Assembly: GCA_963813725.1 (NCBI GenBank)
Contig: CAWFAI010000015.1
Location: 62,001 to 126,000, forward strand
Direction of reading: 5' to 3'
Length of the DNA stretch: 64,000 nucleotides
Source of the DNA: VGBV01 sp963813725
Lineage (GTDB): Bacteria > Actinomycetota > Thermoleophilia > Solirubrobacterales > 70-9
The translations under genes and the position numbers were made by a program. Shown here piece after piece: positions 28,009-36,108 of this stretch (positions are counted from its first letter, which is position 1; the number at the start of each line of letters is the position of its first letter). Below the pieces are notes generated by a model. It was not told where the DNA came from. It worked only from the letters and a program-made list of their open reading frames with translations, and ran no database searches.

Positions 28009-29082
28009 CTAGCCCGGGCCGTAGAGGGGGCGCTTCTCGACCCGGGCCGCCCGCCGCTTGCCGCGGACGTCGATCTCGATCTCGGTTCCCGGCTCGGCCA
28101 GGTCCGAGCGGACGTAGCCCATCCCGATCCCGACCTCGAGCGAGGGCGAGTGGGTGCCGCTGGTCACCTCGCCGACCACGTCGTCGCCGGCCATGATCGG
28201 GTTGCCCTTCCTGGGAATGCCGTGGCCGCTGAGCTTGAAGGCGGCCAGCCGCTCGTCGGTCCCATCGCGCATCTGCTCGGCGCAGCGCTCCTCGCCGATG
28301 AAGCCGGTGCCGTCCACCAGCGCCCAGTCGAGCGCCGCCTCGATCGGTGTCCGCTCCTCGCTCAGCTCGTTGCCATAGAGGCAGTAGTTCACCTCCAGCC
28401 GCAGGGTGTCGCGCGCGCCCAGGCCGGCCGGCCTGGCCCCGGCCACGACCAGCTCCTCCCAGAGGGCGGCGGCCTCGTCGGGGGGGACCAGGATCTCGAC
28501 GCCGTCCTCGCCGGTGTAGCCCGTGCCGCAGACGAGCGCGTCGCCGGTCCCCAGGTTCATGTCGGCGGTGCGGTGGCGGGCGGGCAGCTCGCCCTGAGCC
28601 ATCGACCCCACGATCTCGCGCGCCTTCGGGCCCTGCACCGCCAGCATCGCGTAGTCGGCGAGGCGGTCGTTGACCTGAGCGTCGAAGTCCCCGGCGTGGC
28701 GCTCGAACCAGCGCATGACCTTGTCGTGGTTGGAGGCGTTGGTGACGGTCAGGTAGTGCTGTTCGGCGAGCCTGTAGGTGAAGACGTCGTCCAGGACGCC
28801 TCCGTCCTCGCGGCAGACGCAGGAGTAGATGGCGCCGCCCGGCTCGAGCGTTGAGATGTCGTTGGTCAGCAGCCGCTGCAGCAGCTCGCCTGCGCCCGGC
28901 CCCTCGGTCTCGACCTCCCCCATGTGCGAGACGTCGAAGACGCCGCACGCCTCGCGCACCGCGAGGTGCTCGGCCCCGATCCCCTCGTACTGCACGGGCA
29001 TCTCCCACCCGGCGAAGTCAACCAGTCGCGCCCCAGCCTCGACATGCGCGTCGTACAGGGGAGTTCGCCTCAACTCGGCCAC
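28009..29082 (-). CDS. gcvT: Aminomethyltransferase (glycine cleavage T protein)
   Basis: 357 residues, GTG at 29082. Family motifs: FAGWEMPVQYEGIGAEHLAV, GVFDVSHMGEVETEGPGA, ALVCGTGYTGEDGVEILVP and RLEVNYCLYGNEL, ending in the C-terminal barrel KGNPIMAGDDVVGEVTSGT. It transfers the methylene unit to tetrahydrofolate, releasing ammonia. It is the first gene of the gcv operon, preceded by a structured 170-nt leader that also follows the ftsZ stop. Confidence 0.96.
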   Translation of the reverse strand: MAELRRTPLYDAHVEAGARLVDFAGWEMPVQYEGIGAEHLAVREACGVFDVSHMGEVETEGPGAGELLQRLLTNDISTLEPGGAIYSCVCREDGGVLDDVFTYRLAEQHYLTVTNASNHDKVMRWFERHAGDFDAQVNDRLADYAMLAVQGPKAREIVGSMAQGELPARHRTADMNLGTGDALVCGTGYTGEDGVEILVPPDEAAALWEELVVAGARPAGLGARDTLRLEVNYCLYGNELSEERTPIEAALDWALVDGTGFIGEERCAEQMRDGTDERLAAFKLSGHGIPRKGNPIMAGDDVVGEVTSGTHSPSLEVGIGMGYVRSDLAEPGTEIEIDVRGKRRAARVEKRPLYGPG

Positions 29083-29139
29083 GCTCGGACCCTAGTGGCT
29101 TGCGCCGCGGCCGTTCGGCGGGTGGCGCCGTAGGAGGGG

Positions 29140-29172
29140 CCCATGCGCGTGCGATCAACGCACGTGCATGGG
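29140..29172 (-). terminator. Long hairpin between ftsZ and gcvT
   Basis: CCCATGCGCGTGCG (29140-29153) and CGCACGTGCATGGG (29159-29172) form a 14-bp stem with one G-T type pair and a 5-nt loop (ATCAA). There is no T-tract on either side, so it is not a canonical intrinsic terminator. It stands after the tandem hairpins downstream of ftsZ and 57 nt before the gcvT start, so it could be a terminator-like or mRNA-stabilising structure. Assignment as terminator is tentative. Confidence 0.45.
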
Positions 29173-29173
29173 A

Positions 29174-29236
29174 GGTTCCTGCGGTGACAGGACCCGCCCG
29201 CGGAGCGCGCCGAAGGTTCCTGCGGCGACAGGACCC
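29174..29236 (-). repeat. Tandem 41-nt-period hairpin repeats after ftsZ, upstream of gcvT
   Basis: Two near-identical units: GGTTCCTG-CGGTGA-CAGGACCC at 29174-29195 and GGTTCCTG-CGGCGA-CAGGACCC at 29215-29236. Each folds as an 8-bp stem with one mismatch and a 6-nt loop, and the repeat period is 41 nt, with similar flanks (AGG before, CGCC after). They begin about 20 nt after the ftsZ stop and lie 5' of gcvT in transcript sense. They do not show the glycine-riboswitch core. Function unknown; see findings. Confidence 0.55.
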
Positions 29237-29255
29237 GCCGCCGAGCGCCCGGGCC

Positions 29256-30389
29256 TTACTTCAGGAAATCCGGAACGTCGATCTCGGAGTCGCTGATGCG
29301 CAGGTCGCCGATCGTGTCGGCCCGGCCCGGCCCGGTCCCCGCAGCGCCCGCGCGACCAGGCTCGCGATCCCGGTTCCGCGGAGCGAAGGGTGCGCCCTCG
29401 CGCTCGCGCTCGCGCCGCGTGAACTCGGGCGCGCGGGCGATCAGCTCGAACCCCTCAAAGCCCGTGGCGATGCAGGTGACGCGAACCTCCTCGTGCATCG
29501 AGGAGTCGACCACGGCGCCGAAGACGATGTTGGCGTTCGCGTCGCAGGCCTCCATCGCCAGGCGGGCGGCCTCGTTCACCTCGAACAGCCCGAGGTCCTC
29601 GCCGCCGGTGACGTTCAGCAGCATGCCCTTGGCCCCGTCGATCTTCTCCTCGATCAGCGGCGAGGTGATCGCGTTCTTTGAGGCCTCGACGGCGCGGTTC
29701 TCGCCCGAGCCGATGCCGACGCCCATCAGGGCAGAGCCGGCCTGGTGCATGACCAGGCGCACGTCGGCGAAGTCGAGGTTGATCAGTCCCGGGATCGTGA
29801 TCAGGTCGGTGATGCCCTGGACGCCCTGGCGCAGGATGTCGTCGGCCTCGCGGAAGGCCTCGAGGATGGTCGTCCGGCGCTCGACGATCTGCAGCAGCTT
29901 CTCGTTGGGGACGACGATCAGCGTGTCGACCTCGTTGCGGAGGCGGTCGATCCCGTCCTCGGCCGCGGCCATCCGCCGCTTGCCCTCGAACTCGAAGGGC
30001 TTGGTGACGGCGCCGACGGTGAGGGCGCCGATCTCCTGCTTGGCGATCTCGGCGATCACCGGGGCGGCGCCGGTGCCGGTGCCGCCTCCCTCGCCGCAGG
30101 TGATGAAGACCATGTCGGCGCCCTTCAGCGCCTCCTTGATGTCGTCGCGCGACTCGGCCGCGGCGCCCGCCCCGACCTCGGGGTTGGCGCCCGCGCCGAG
30201 GCCCTTGGTGAGGTTGTGGCCGATGCCGATCTTGACGTCGGCGTCGCAGGCCTGGAGGGCCTGGGCGTCGGTGTTGCAGGCGATGAACTCGACGCCGCGC
30301 AGGCCGGCGTCAACCATGCGGCTGACGGCGTTCGAGCCGCCTCCGCCCACTCCCACGACCTTGATGACCGCTAGATACGAAGTTTCCAT
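29256..30389 (-). CDS. ftsZ: Cell division protein FtsZ
   Basis: 377 residues, ATG at 30389. Tubulin-like GTPase that forms the Z ring. GTP-binding and T-loop features: VVGVGGGGSNAVSRM, the tubulin signature GGGTGTGAAPVIAEIA, and NLDFADVRLVMHQAGSALMG (T7 synergy loop). The C-terminal tail after about residue 320 is Arg/Glu-rich and ends DSEIDVPDFLK, a typical C-terminal peptide that binds partners such as SepF or FtsW. It is the last dcw gene; ftsA is absent as usual in actinobacteria. Confidence 0.97.
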   Translation of the reverse strand: METSYLAVIKVVGVGGGGSNAVSRMVDAGLRGVEFIACNTDAQALQACDADVKIGIGHNLTKGLGAGANPEVGAGAAAESRDDIKEALKGADMVFITCGEGGGTGTGAAPVIAEIAKQEIGALTVGAVTKPFEFEGKRRMAAAEDGIDRLRNEVDTLIVVPNEKLLQIVERRTTILEAFREADDILRQGVQGITDLITIPGLINLDFADVRLVMHQAGSALMGVGIGSGENRAVEASKNAITSPLIEEKIDGAKGMLLNVTGGEDLGLFEVNEAARLAMEACDANANIVFGAVVDSSMHEEVRVTCIATGFEGFELIARAPEFTRREREREGAPFAPRNRDREPGRAGAAGTGPGRADTIGDLRISDSEIDVPDFLK

Positions 30390-30689
30390 TTTGGTTGGTC
30401 TTCCTTGGCTCCGGGCTCCTCCGGCCGAGCACCGGCCTCGGGAGCCACCATCGAAAGTACGCCACAGGATTGCAGGTTTCAGGCCACTATCACGCCTATA
30501 CCCTCAAGTCGCGATTGAGGGTCGCCCCCAGGTGACTCTCGTCTATAGGTCGAACCTGAGGCTAGCTTGAGGGTACAGAAAGTGCCTGCAAACCACGCAT
30601 TCTGGGAGCTGTCGGCAAAACCGCGCGGGAACGCCGCCGAAGCGCCGAAAAGCGCGCTGAAACGTGCAGGACGGGTTGCAGCGGCCCGC
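30390..30689 (-). promoter_or_regulatory. ftsQ-ftsZ intergenic region with repeated TTGAGGGT sites
   Basis: 300 nt without a gene. It contains a perfect inverted repeat, ACCCTCAA (30500-30507) and TTGAGGGT (30515-30522) with a 7-nt spacer, and a further TTGAGGGT at 30567-30574, 52 bp (about five helical turns) from the first. TATAG hexamers adjoin two of these sites in transcript sense, resembling -10 elements. ftsZ is known to have its own promoters in other actinobacteria, so an operator-promoter cluster is plausible here. AAGGAAG near 30410 is the likely ribosome-binding site. No protein is predicted. Confidence 0.5.
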
Positions 30690-31400
30690 TCAGCCGCCGC
30701 TGACGGCCCGCTCCGGGACGCTGACGTCGACGTAGGCGGCGCCGGCTGAGGCGGGATCCAGCAGCACCGCGGCCAGCGCCTCCCACTTGCGATCTCCTTC
30801 GGCGCCGTCCCCGAAGCGGGCCTCGGGCGCTCCCTCGAGCTCGATGACCACCCCGCCCCGGGTCTCGTCCCAGGTGACCGCATCGACCCGCTCGCGCAGC
30901 TCGTCGGGGGCCGTCCCGACGATCGCTGCTTGGGCCGCGGCTTCGCCCTGGAGCCGTCCGGCCGAGACCTCGGCGCCCTCGATCTGCGGCAACCCCTCGC
31001 CCTGGACCTCGACCCCGGGCAGCAGGTAGCCGTCCGCCGAGACGGCGACGGTCTCGCCCCCCTCGCTCACGGTCGCAACCGGCAGCCGCTCGGTGACCGT
31101 GATCGTCAGCTTGTCCGGGATCGTGGCGTCGGCGGCGATCGCCGCCACCGTCGGGAACCCCGATACCGCGCGCACCAGTTCCTCGTCGTCCACGTTCAAG
31201 GTCGTCATTTCCAGCGCCACCTCCTCGAGCGCCGCGCTGATCTGCTCGGAGTTGACGGTGGCCCCCCTCACCTGCACCTCCTCCACCGCGACGAGCGAGG
31301 AGTCCCGCAGCCAGAACCGATAGCCGGCCAGCAGCGCCAGCCCGACCAGCCCGAGCACGATCGCCCGGCGGCGCCACACCCTGCCGCGGTCGGCGCTCAT
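30690..31400 (-). CDS. ftsQ: Cell division protein FtsQ (POTRA domain)
   Basis: 236 residues from ATG at 31400, overlapping the murB stop (ATGA). Short basic cytoplasmic N-terminus, one membrane helix (AIVLGLVGLALLAGYRFWL) and a POTRA domain beginning at VAVEEVQVRGATVNSEQ. The later part (FPTVAAIAADATIPDKLTI, VTERLPVATV) matches the FtsQ/DivIB family. FtsQ bridges early and late divisome proteins, with FtsL and FtsB. Gene order murC-murB-ftsQ-ftsZ supports the call. Confidence 0.92.
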   Translation of the reverse strand: MSADRGRVWRRRAIVLGLVGLALLAGYRFWLRDSSLVAVEEVQVRGATVNSEQISAALEEVALEMTTLNVDDEELVRAVSGFPTVAAIAADATIPDKLTITVTERLPVATVSEGGETVAVSADGYLLPGVEVQGEGLPQIEGAEVSAGRLQGEAAAQAAIVGTAPDELRERVDAVTWDETRGGVVIELEGAPEARFGDGAEGDRKWEALAAVLLDPASAGAAYVDVSVPERAVSGG

Positions 31401-32317
31401 CCGGGCAGCCGCCAGTCGTCGGGCCATTCGACCTCGCCCAGCACCTGGACCTCGGGCTCGAGGGTCACACCGAAGCGCTCGTGCACGATGCGCCGTGCGG
31501 CCGCCATCACCGCCAGCACGTCCCCGGCCCTTGCCTCGCCTGCGTTCTCGACGAAGTTGGCGTGCTTCGGCGACAGCCTCGCCCCGCCCCGCTCCAGGCC
31601 ACGGGCCCCGGCCGCATCCAGGAGCTGCCCCGCCGAGCGCCCCTCGGCCCGCGGGTCGTCGGGGTTGACGAAGGTCGAGCCGAAGGTCTTGATCCCCGAG
31701 GGCTGCGCCTCCTTGCGCTTGCGCCGCATCTCGGCCAGCGTCGCCTTTACGTCCCCCTCCTCTGCCTCGGCCAGCAGGAAACCCGCTTCGGAGACGACCT
31801 CGCGATCGCCGATATCGGAGTCGCGGTAGCGGAAGCCCAGCTGCTCGGGCCTGCGCCGCTCGCTGCCGGCCGCCGTGCAGACCTCGACCCACTCCAGGAC
31901 CCGGGCCAGCTCACCGCCGTAGGCGTTCGCGTTCATGCGTACCGCCCCGCCGACCGTGCCGGGGATGTTGACGCCGAACTCCAGCCCGGTCAGCCCCCAG
32001 GCCGGGGTCTTCGCCGCCGCCGAGGGAAGCCGGGCCCCGCCCCCGCAGATGACTTGATTTCCCTCGCGCTCGATCCGCGTCAGGTCCCCGGCCAGCTTCA
32101 GCACCAGTCCCCGGAATCCCTCGTCTGAGACCAGCAGGTTCGAGCCAGAGCCGACGACACCGATCGCGAGCCCCTCGGCCTCCGCCCAAGCCAGCAGCTC
32201 GACGATCTCGGCCGCCGAGGTGGGCTTGGCGAAGAAATCGGCCGGCCCGCCGATCCGGATGGTGGTCAGCTTCGCGAGCGGGTAGTCGCGCTCGACGCCG
32301 GGGGGAGTGGCGGTCAC
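31397..32317 (-). CDS. murB: UDP-N-acetylenolpyruvoylglucosamine reductase
   Basis: 306 residues from GTG at 32317, overlapping the murC stop (GTGA). FAD enzyme reducing enolpyruvyl-UDP-GlcNAc to UDP-MurNAc. Motifs: LTTIRIGGPADFF, VVGSGSNLLVSDEGFRG (FAD-binding), LEFGVNIPGTVGGAVRMNA and YRDSDIG, SPKHANFVENAGEA (catalytic Glu near the C-terminus). Upstream in-frame sequence overlaps murC and is Arg/Gly-rich, so the GTG is preferred. Confidence 0.95.
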   Translation of the reverse strand: MTATPPGVERDYPLAKLTTIRIGGPADFFAKPTSAAEIVELLAWAEAEGLAIGVVGSGSNLLVSDEGFRGLVLKLAGDLTRIEREGNQVICGGGARLPSAAAKTPAWGLTGLEFGVNIPGTVGGAVRMNANAYGGELARVLEWVEVCTAAGSERRRPEQLGFRYRDSDIGDREVVSEAGFLLAEAEEGDVKATLAEMRRKRKEAQPSGIKTFGSTFVNPDDPRAEGRSAGQLLDAAGARGLERGGARLSPKHANFVENAGEARAGDVLAVMAAARRIVHERFGVTLEPEVQVLGEVEWPDDWRLPG

Positions 32318-33741
32318 GCCTGCCCGCCTTCCACCAGGTCCTCGGCGAGGCGGTGGATGTCGCCCGCCCCGATCGTCACCAGCGTGTCGCCCTCGCCCAG
32401 GCGCTCGCCCAGGGCGCGAGCCGCGAGTTCGCGGTCGGGCAGCCACCAGACCGGCCGGCCGCCGGAGCGCTGCGCCGCCGCTTCGGCGACCCAGCGACCC
32501 GTCACTCCCGCAAGCGGTCCCACCGGCTCCTCGCGCGCCGGGTAGACCTCGAGCACGGCGACCTCGTCCGCGGAGGCGAGGGCTGCGCCGAAGTCCTCGG
32601 CCAATACCTTGGTGCGCGAGTACAGGTGGGGCTGAAAGACGGCGATCAGCCTGTCCGGAGCGAGCTCGCGAGCCGCCTCCAGCGCCGCGCGCACCTCGGT
32701 GGGGTGGTGTGCGTAGTCGTCGTAGACGCGCGCGCCCCCGCGCGTGCCCTTCAGCTCCATGCGCCTCGAGACGCCGCGGAAGCCCGCGAGGCCGGCGGCG
32801 GCCGCGGCGACGTCGGCTCCGGCCAGAGCCAGCGCCGCCAGCGCGGCCGTGGCGTTCGCGACGTTGTGGCGGCCGGGCACCGCGAGCGTCACGTCGGCGT
32901 CGATGCCGGCGCCGGCCAGGTGGAAGCTCGACCCGCCCTCGCCGGTCGCCTCGATCCCCGCGGCCACCAGCTCCGCCACCGGGAGCGGGCCTGAACCCGG
33001 CGGGGGCTCGAGCGCGAAGCGGATCAGCTCCCTGTCGGCGGCCCCTTCTGCGGCGGGCAGCTCGGCCTCCGCCGCCAAAGCCAGCCCCCTGGCCGGGGCC
33101 GCAAACCTTGCAAAGGCAACGGTCAGCTCGGCCAGAGAGGCCCAGGTCGAGTGGTGGTCGAGCTCAAGGTTCGTGATCAGCGCGACCTCCGGCTCCAGCT
33201 CGAGGAAGCTGGCGTCGCTTTCGTCCGCCTCGGCGACCGCCCACTCCCCCTCCCCCCAGCCTGCGTTGGCCGCCTCGCCGCCGGGTCCGGCGCCCGGCAG
33301 CTCACCGCCCAGGAAGAAGGCCGGGTCGGCGCCCGTGGAGCGCAGCGCGTGCACCAGCATCGCCGTCGTGGTCGTCTTGCCGTGCGTCCCGGCGACCGCC
33401 AGCAGCCGCCGCCCGCGGCAGAGCTCGGCCAGCAGCTCGCCGCGGTGCATGACGCGCTGGCCGCGCTCGCGGGCGATCGCCAGCTCCGGGTTGTCCTCGC
33501 CGACCGCCGTGGAGACAACCACCTCCGCGCCCTCGGGAACCTGCGAGGCGTCGTGGCCCAGCGCCGGCTTCAGGCCGGCGGCGCGCAGCCGCTCCAGGTA
33601 GGAGGACTCTGAGCGGTCAGAGCCGGTGACCTCGGCGCCCAGCTCCGCGCAGACGAGCGCGAGGCCGCTCATGCCGGCGCCGCCGATCGCGACGAAGTGC
33701 AGCCGCCTCTGACTCCAGGCGCGCTCGCTCGCGTCGCTCAC
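32314..33741 (-). CDS. murC: UDP-N-acetylmuramate--L-alanine ligase
   Basis: 475 residues from GTG at 33741, overlapping the murG stop. The N-terminal UDP-binding domain starts HFVAIGGAGMSGLALV. The central ATPase has AGTHGKTTTTAMLVHAL and ITNLELDHHSTWASL. The C-terminal domain carries YDDYAHHPTEVRAALEAAR and FQPHLYSRT. MurC adds the first residue of the stem peptide. All ligase motifs are intact. Confidence 0.96.
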   Translation of the reverse strand: MSDASERAWSQRRLHFVAIGGAGMSGLALVCAELGAEVTGSDRSESSYLERLRAAGLKPALGHDASQVPEGAEVVVSTAVGEDNPELAIARERGQRVMHRGELLAELCRGRRLLAVAGTHGKTTTTAMLVHALRSTGADPAFFLGGELPGAGPGGEAANAGWGEGEWAVAEADESDASFLELEPEVALITNLELDHHSTWASLAELTVAFARFAAPARGLALAAEAELPAAEGAADRELIRFALEPPPGSGPLPVAELVAAGIEATGEGGSSFHLAGAGIDADVTLAVPGRHNVANATAALAALALAGADVAAAAAGLAGFRGVSRRMELKGTRGGARVYDDYAHHPTEVRAALEAARELAPDRLIAVFQPHLYSRTKVLAEDFGAALASADEVAVLEVYPAREEPVGPLAGVTGRWVAEAAAQRSGGRPVWWLPDRELAARALGERLGEGDTLVTIGAGDIHRLAEDLVEGGQA

Positions 33742-34853
33742 GCGTCCGCTCCGGTGTCCCGGGGGGAAGCCGCGGCCTCCAGCACCTCCGAGGCGATCCG
33801 CTCGGCGGCGTCCGGCCGGGCCAGCCCCCTGGCGGCCGCGCTCATGCGCGCAAGGCGGGCGGGGTCGTCGAGCAGCGCCGAGGCCTCGGCGGCCAAGCGC
33901 TCGGGTGTGAGCTCGGCATCCGGGATCACGATCGCGGCGCCCCCGGACTCCATCCAGCGGGCGTTGGCGGTCTGGTGGTCGGCGGTGGCGTGCGGATAGG
34001 GAACCAGGATCGCGGGTCGCCCCGCCGCGGCCACCTCCATCACCGAGCCGCCGGCGCGGGCGACGACCAGGTCGGCTGCCGCCAGCACCTCGCCCAGCGA
34101 GGGCTCGTACTCGCGCAGCAGATAGCGCTCCTGGCCGCCGGCCACGACCCAGCGTTCCTTCAGCTCGCCGTAGTCGCGGCGCCCGGTCACGTGAACCACC
34201 CACGGCCTCCCGGGGTGCTCGGCGCCCCCCTCCTCGCCCCCGAAGGCGGCGAATGCGGCTCGGTTCACGCTGAGGGCACCGATGCTGCCCCCGACGACGG
34301 CGATGCAGGAGTCGGCCGCGGGAATCGCGAAACGGCGACGCGCGGCGGCCGGATCGGCCTCAAGCACCGCGCGGGGCACCGGACGACCCGTCACCAGGTA
34401 GGGCTCGCCCTCGCGGCCCTGAATCGGGAAGGCCAGGCAGACTCGGCGCGCCCGGCGGGCGAGCATGCGGTTGGCCAGGCCCAGGTGGCTGTCGGCCTCG
34501 GTCAGGACAAGGGGCAGGCCCGTCCTCACCGCGGCCAGCCCGACCGGGCCGGCGACGTATCCGCCTCCCCCCAGCACCGCGTCCGCACCGCGCTCACGCA
34601 GCAGCCGCCCGGCCGCCGGCACCGCCGCGGCGGCGCGTCCCACCGCGACCGCGGCCTTCAGCGGGTTGCGGCGGTCCAGGCCGCTGACCGCCAGGAAATC
34701 GATCTCGTAGCCGGCCTCGGGCACCAGCTCGGCCTCGGCCCGGTCGCGGGTCCCGATGAAGCTGACCTCGGCGCGCCCGCTATCGCGCAGCGCGTCGGCG
34801 ACGGCGATCGCCGGCACCACGTGACCCGCTGTGCCGCCGGCCGCTATCACCAC
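33738..34853 (-). CDS. murG: UDP-GlcNAc:undecaprenyl-PP-MurNAc-pentapeptide GlcNAc transferase
   Basis: 371 residues from GTG at 34853 (VVIAAGGTAGHVVPAIAVAD), which places the glycine-rich loop at the N-terminus as in other MurG. CTG a few codons upstream, 8 nt after AGGAGA, is another possibility. GT28 features: GGTAGHVVPA, VLGGGGYVAGPVGLA, VVGGSIGALSVN and the acceptor/donor loop ARAGGSVMEVAAAGRPAILVP. It completes lipid II from lipid I at the inner membrane face. Confidence 0.93.
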   Translation of the reverse strand: MVIAAGGTAGHVVPAIAVADALRDSGRAEVSFIGTRDRAEAELVPEAGYEIDFLAVSGLDRRNPLKAAVAVGRAAAAVPAAGRLLRERGADAVLGGGGYVAGPVGLAAVRTGLPLVLTEADSHLGLANRMLARRARRVCLAFPIQGREGEPYLVTGRPVPRAVLEADPAAARRRFAIPAADSCIAVVGGSIGALSVNRAAFAAFGGEEGGAEHPGRPWVVHVTGRRDYGELKERWVVAGGQERYLLREYEPSLGEVLAAADLVVARAGGSVMEVAAAGRPAILVPYPHATADHQTANARWMESGGAAIVIPDAELTPERLAAEASALLDDPARLARMSAAARGLARPDAAERIASEVLEAAASPRDTGADA

Positions 34854-36108
34854 TCGTGCCAGTTCCAGCTTTTCGTCTCCTAGTCTTGCCGCCGCCGTCG
34901 AGCACGCGGAGTTTGCCAGCGCCCGTGGACCCGACGCCGCGCGCACGCGAGTTGGAGGCCCCGGCGCCGCTCGCCCGGGACGACGCACCCGCCGGTCGGC
35001 GCGCGACGTTCAGGATCAGCCCGGTCGCCGTCAGGGTCATCACGAGGCTGGTGCCCCCGTAGGAGACGAAGGGCAGGGGCACGCCGGTGAGCGGCGCCAG
35101 TCCCAGCACGGCGAAGAGGTTGATCGACGCCTGCGCCAGGATCAGGGAGGTCAGGCCCGCCGCCAGCAGCTTGCTGTAGCGGTCACGCGCCCGATGCGCG
35201 GCGCGGAAGCCCGCGTAGCCGAACATCCCGAACAGCCCGATCAGCACGAGCATCCCGGCCAGGCCCGCCTCTTCCCCGATCACCGCGGCGATCATGTCCG
35301 TGTGGGCCTCGGGCAGGTAGAAGGCCTTCTGCACGCTCTCGCCGAGCCCGACGCCGAAGATGCCTCCCGAGCCGAGCGCGATCGAGGCCTGGATGCCCTG
35401 GAACCCGGCGCCCCCCGGGTCCGCCCCGGGGTTGAGGAAGCCGATCAGCCGCTCCTGCTGATAGGGGTTGGTGGCGATCACGGCGATGACCGCCAGGGCG
35501 CCGACCAAGGCCACCGGCACCAGCGTCATGGGCCTGACGCCGGCGACCAGCAGCAGGCAACCGAGCGCGAAGGTCGTCGTCAGCGCCGTCCCCAGGTCGG
35601 GCTGCAGCGCGATCAGCGCCAGCGCCAGTCCAGCCATCAGCAGCAGCGGCGCCAGGCCCTCGAGGCTCCGGATGCGCTTCGGGCGCGAGGCGAGCAGGTG
35701 GGCCCCGTAGAGGACCAGCGCCACCTTGGCGAGCTCCGATGGCTGGAACTGCAGGACTCCGGCTCCGATCCAGCGCTGCGAGCCGTTCACGGTCTGGCCC
35801 ACGCCGGGCAGCATCACCGCCACCAGCAGGATCAGGCCGGCGGCCACCAAGAGCGGCGTCATGGCCTGGGCCACCGCGACGCCGCGGACCGAGGCCACCC
35901 GCATCGCGAGCAGCCCGATCGCGGCGAAGATCAGCGTCCTCTTCAGGTACTCGGCGCCGTCGCCCCCGCCCTCGGCCAGCAGCGATGTGGCCGAGCTGGC
36001 GCTGAAGACCATCACCGCGCCCAGCGCCAGCAGGCAGAGGGTCGCCGTCAGCAGCAGCGAGTACTCGATCGGGGGCGCGGCTCGCTTCTGGGAGGCGCCG
36101 CCGCTCAC
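34780..36108 (-). CDS. ftsW: Lipid II polymerase FtsW (SEDS family)
   Basis: 442 residues as read, GTG at 36108 overlapping the murD stop. About ten membrane segments. SEDS motifs: GSQRWIGAGVLQFQPSELAK, ALQPDLGTALTTT, GLGESVQKAFYLPEAHTDMI and PLPFVSYGGTSLV. FtsW polymerises lipid II with FtsI at the septum. The last ~75 nt overlap murG and encode a very basic tail. One missing base near 34885 would place a TAG at 34880-34882 just before the murG ribosome site, so the true end may be there. Confidence 0.93.
   Translation of the reverse strand: MSGGASQKRAAPPIEYSLLLTATLCLLALGAVMVFSASSATSLLAEGGGDGAEYLKRTLIFAAIGLLAMRVASVRGVAVAQAMTPLLVAAGLILLVAVMLPGVGQTVNGSQRWIGAGVLQFQPSELAKVALVLYGAHLLASRPKRIRSLEGLAPLLLMAGLALALIALQPDLGTALTTTFALGCLLLVAGVRPMTLVPVALVGALAVIAVIATNPYQQERLIGFLNPGADPGGAGFQGIQASIALGSGGIFGVGLGESVQKAFYLPEAHTDMIAAVIGEEAGLAGMLVLIGLFGMFGYAGFRAAHRARDRYSKLLAAGLTSLILAQASINLFAVLGLAPLTGVPLPFVSYGGTSLVMTLTATGLILNVARRPAGASSRASGAGASNSRARGVGSTGAGKLRVLDGGGKTRRRKAGTGTSGDSGRRHSGSRGAGDRRRRRAAR

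Noticed and set aside
29083..29255. Glycine riboswitch upstream of gcvT
   Set aside because: The conserved core (GGGAGAG, CCGAAGGAGCAA, CTCTCAGG) is absent; only tandem hairpins of another type are seen.
33738..34988. Longer murG start at 34988
   Set aside because: Would overlap ftsW by over 200 nt and place the GGTAGHV loop 50 residues from the start.
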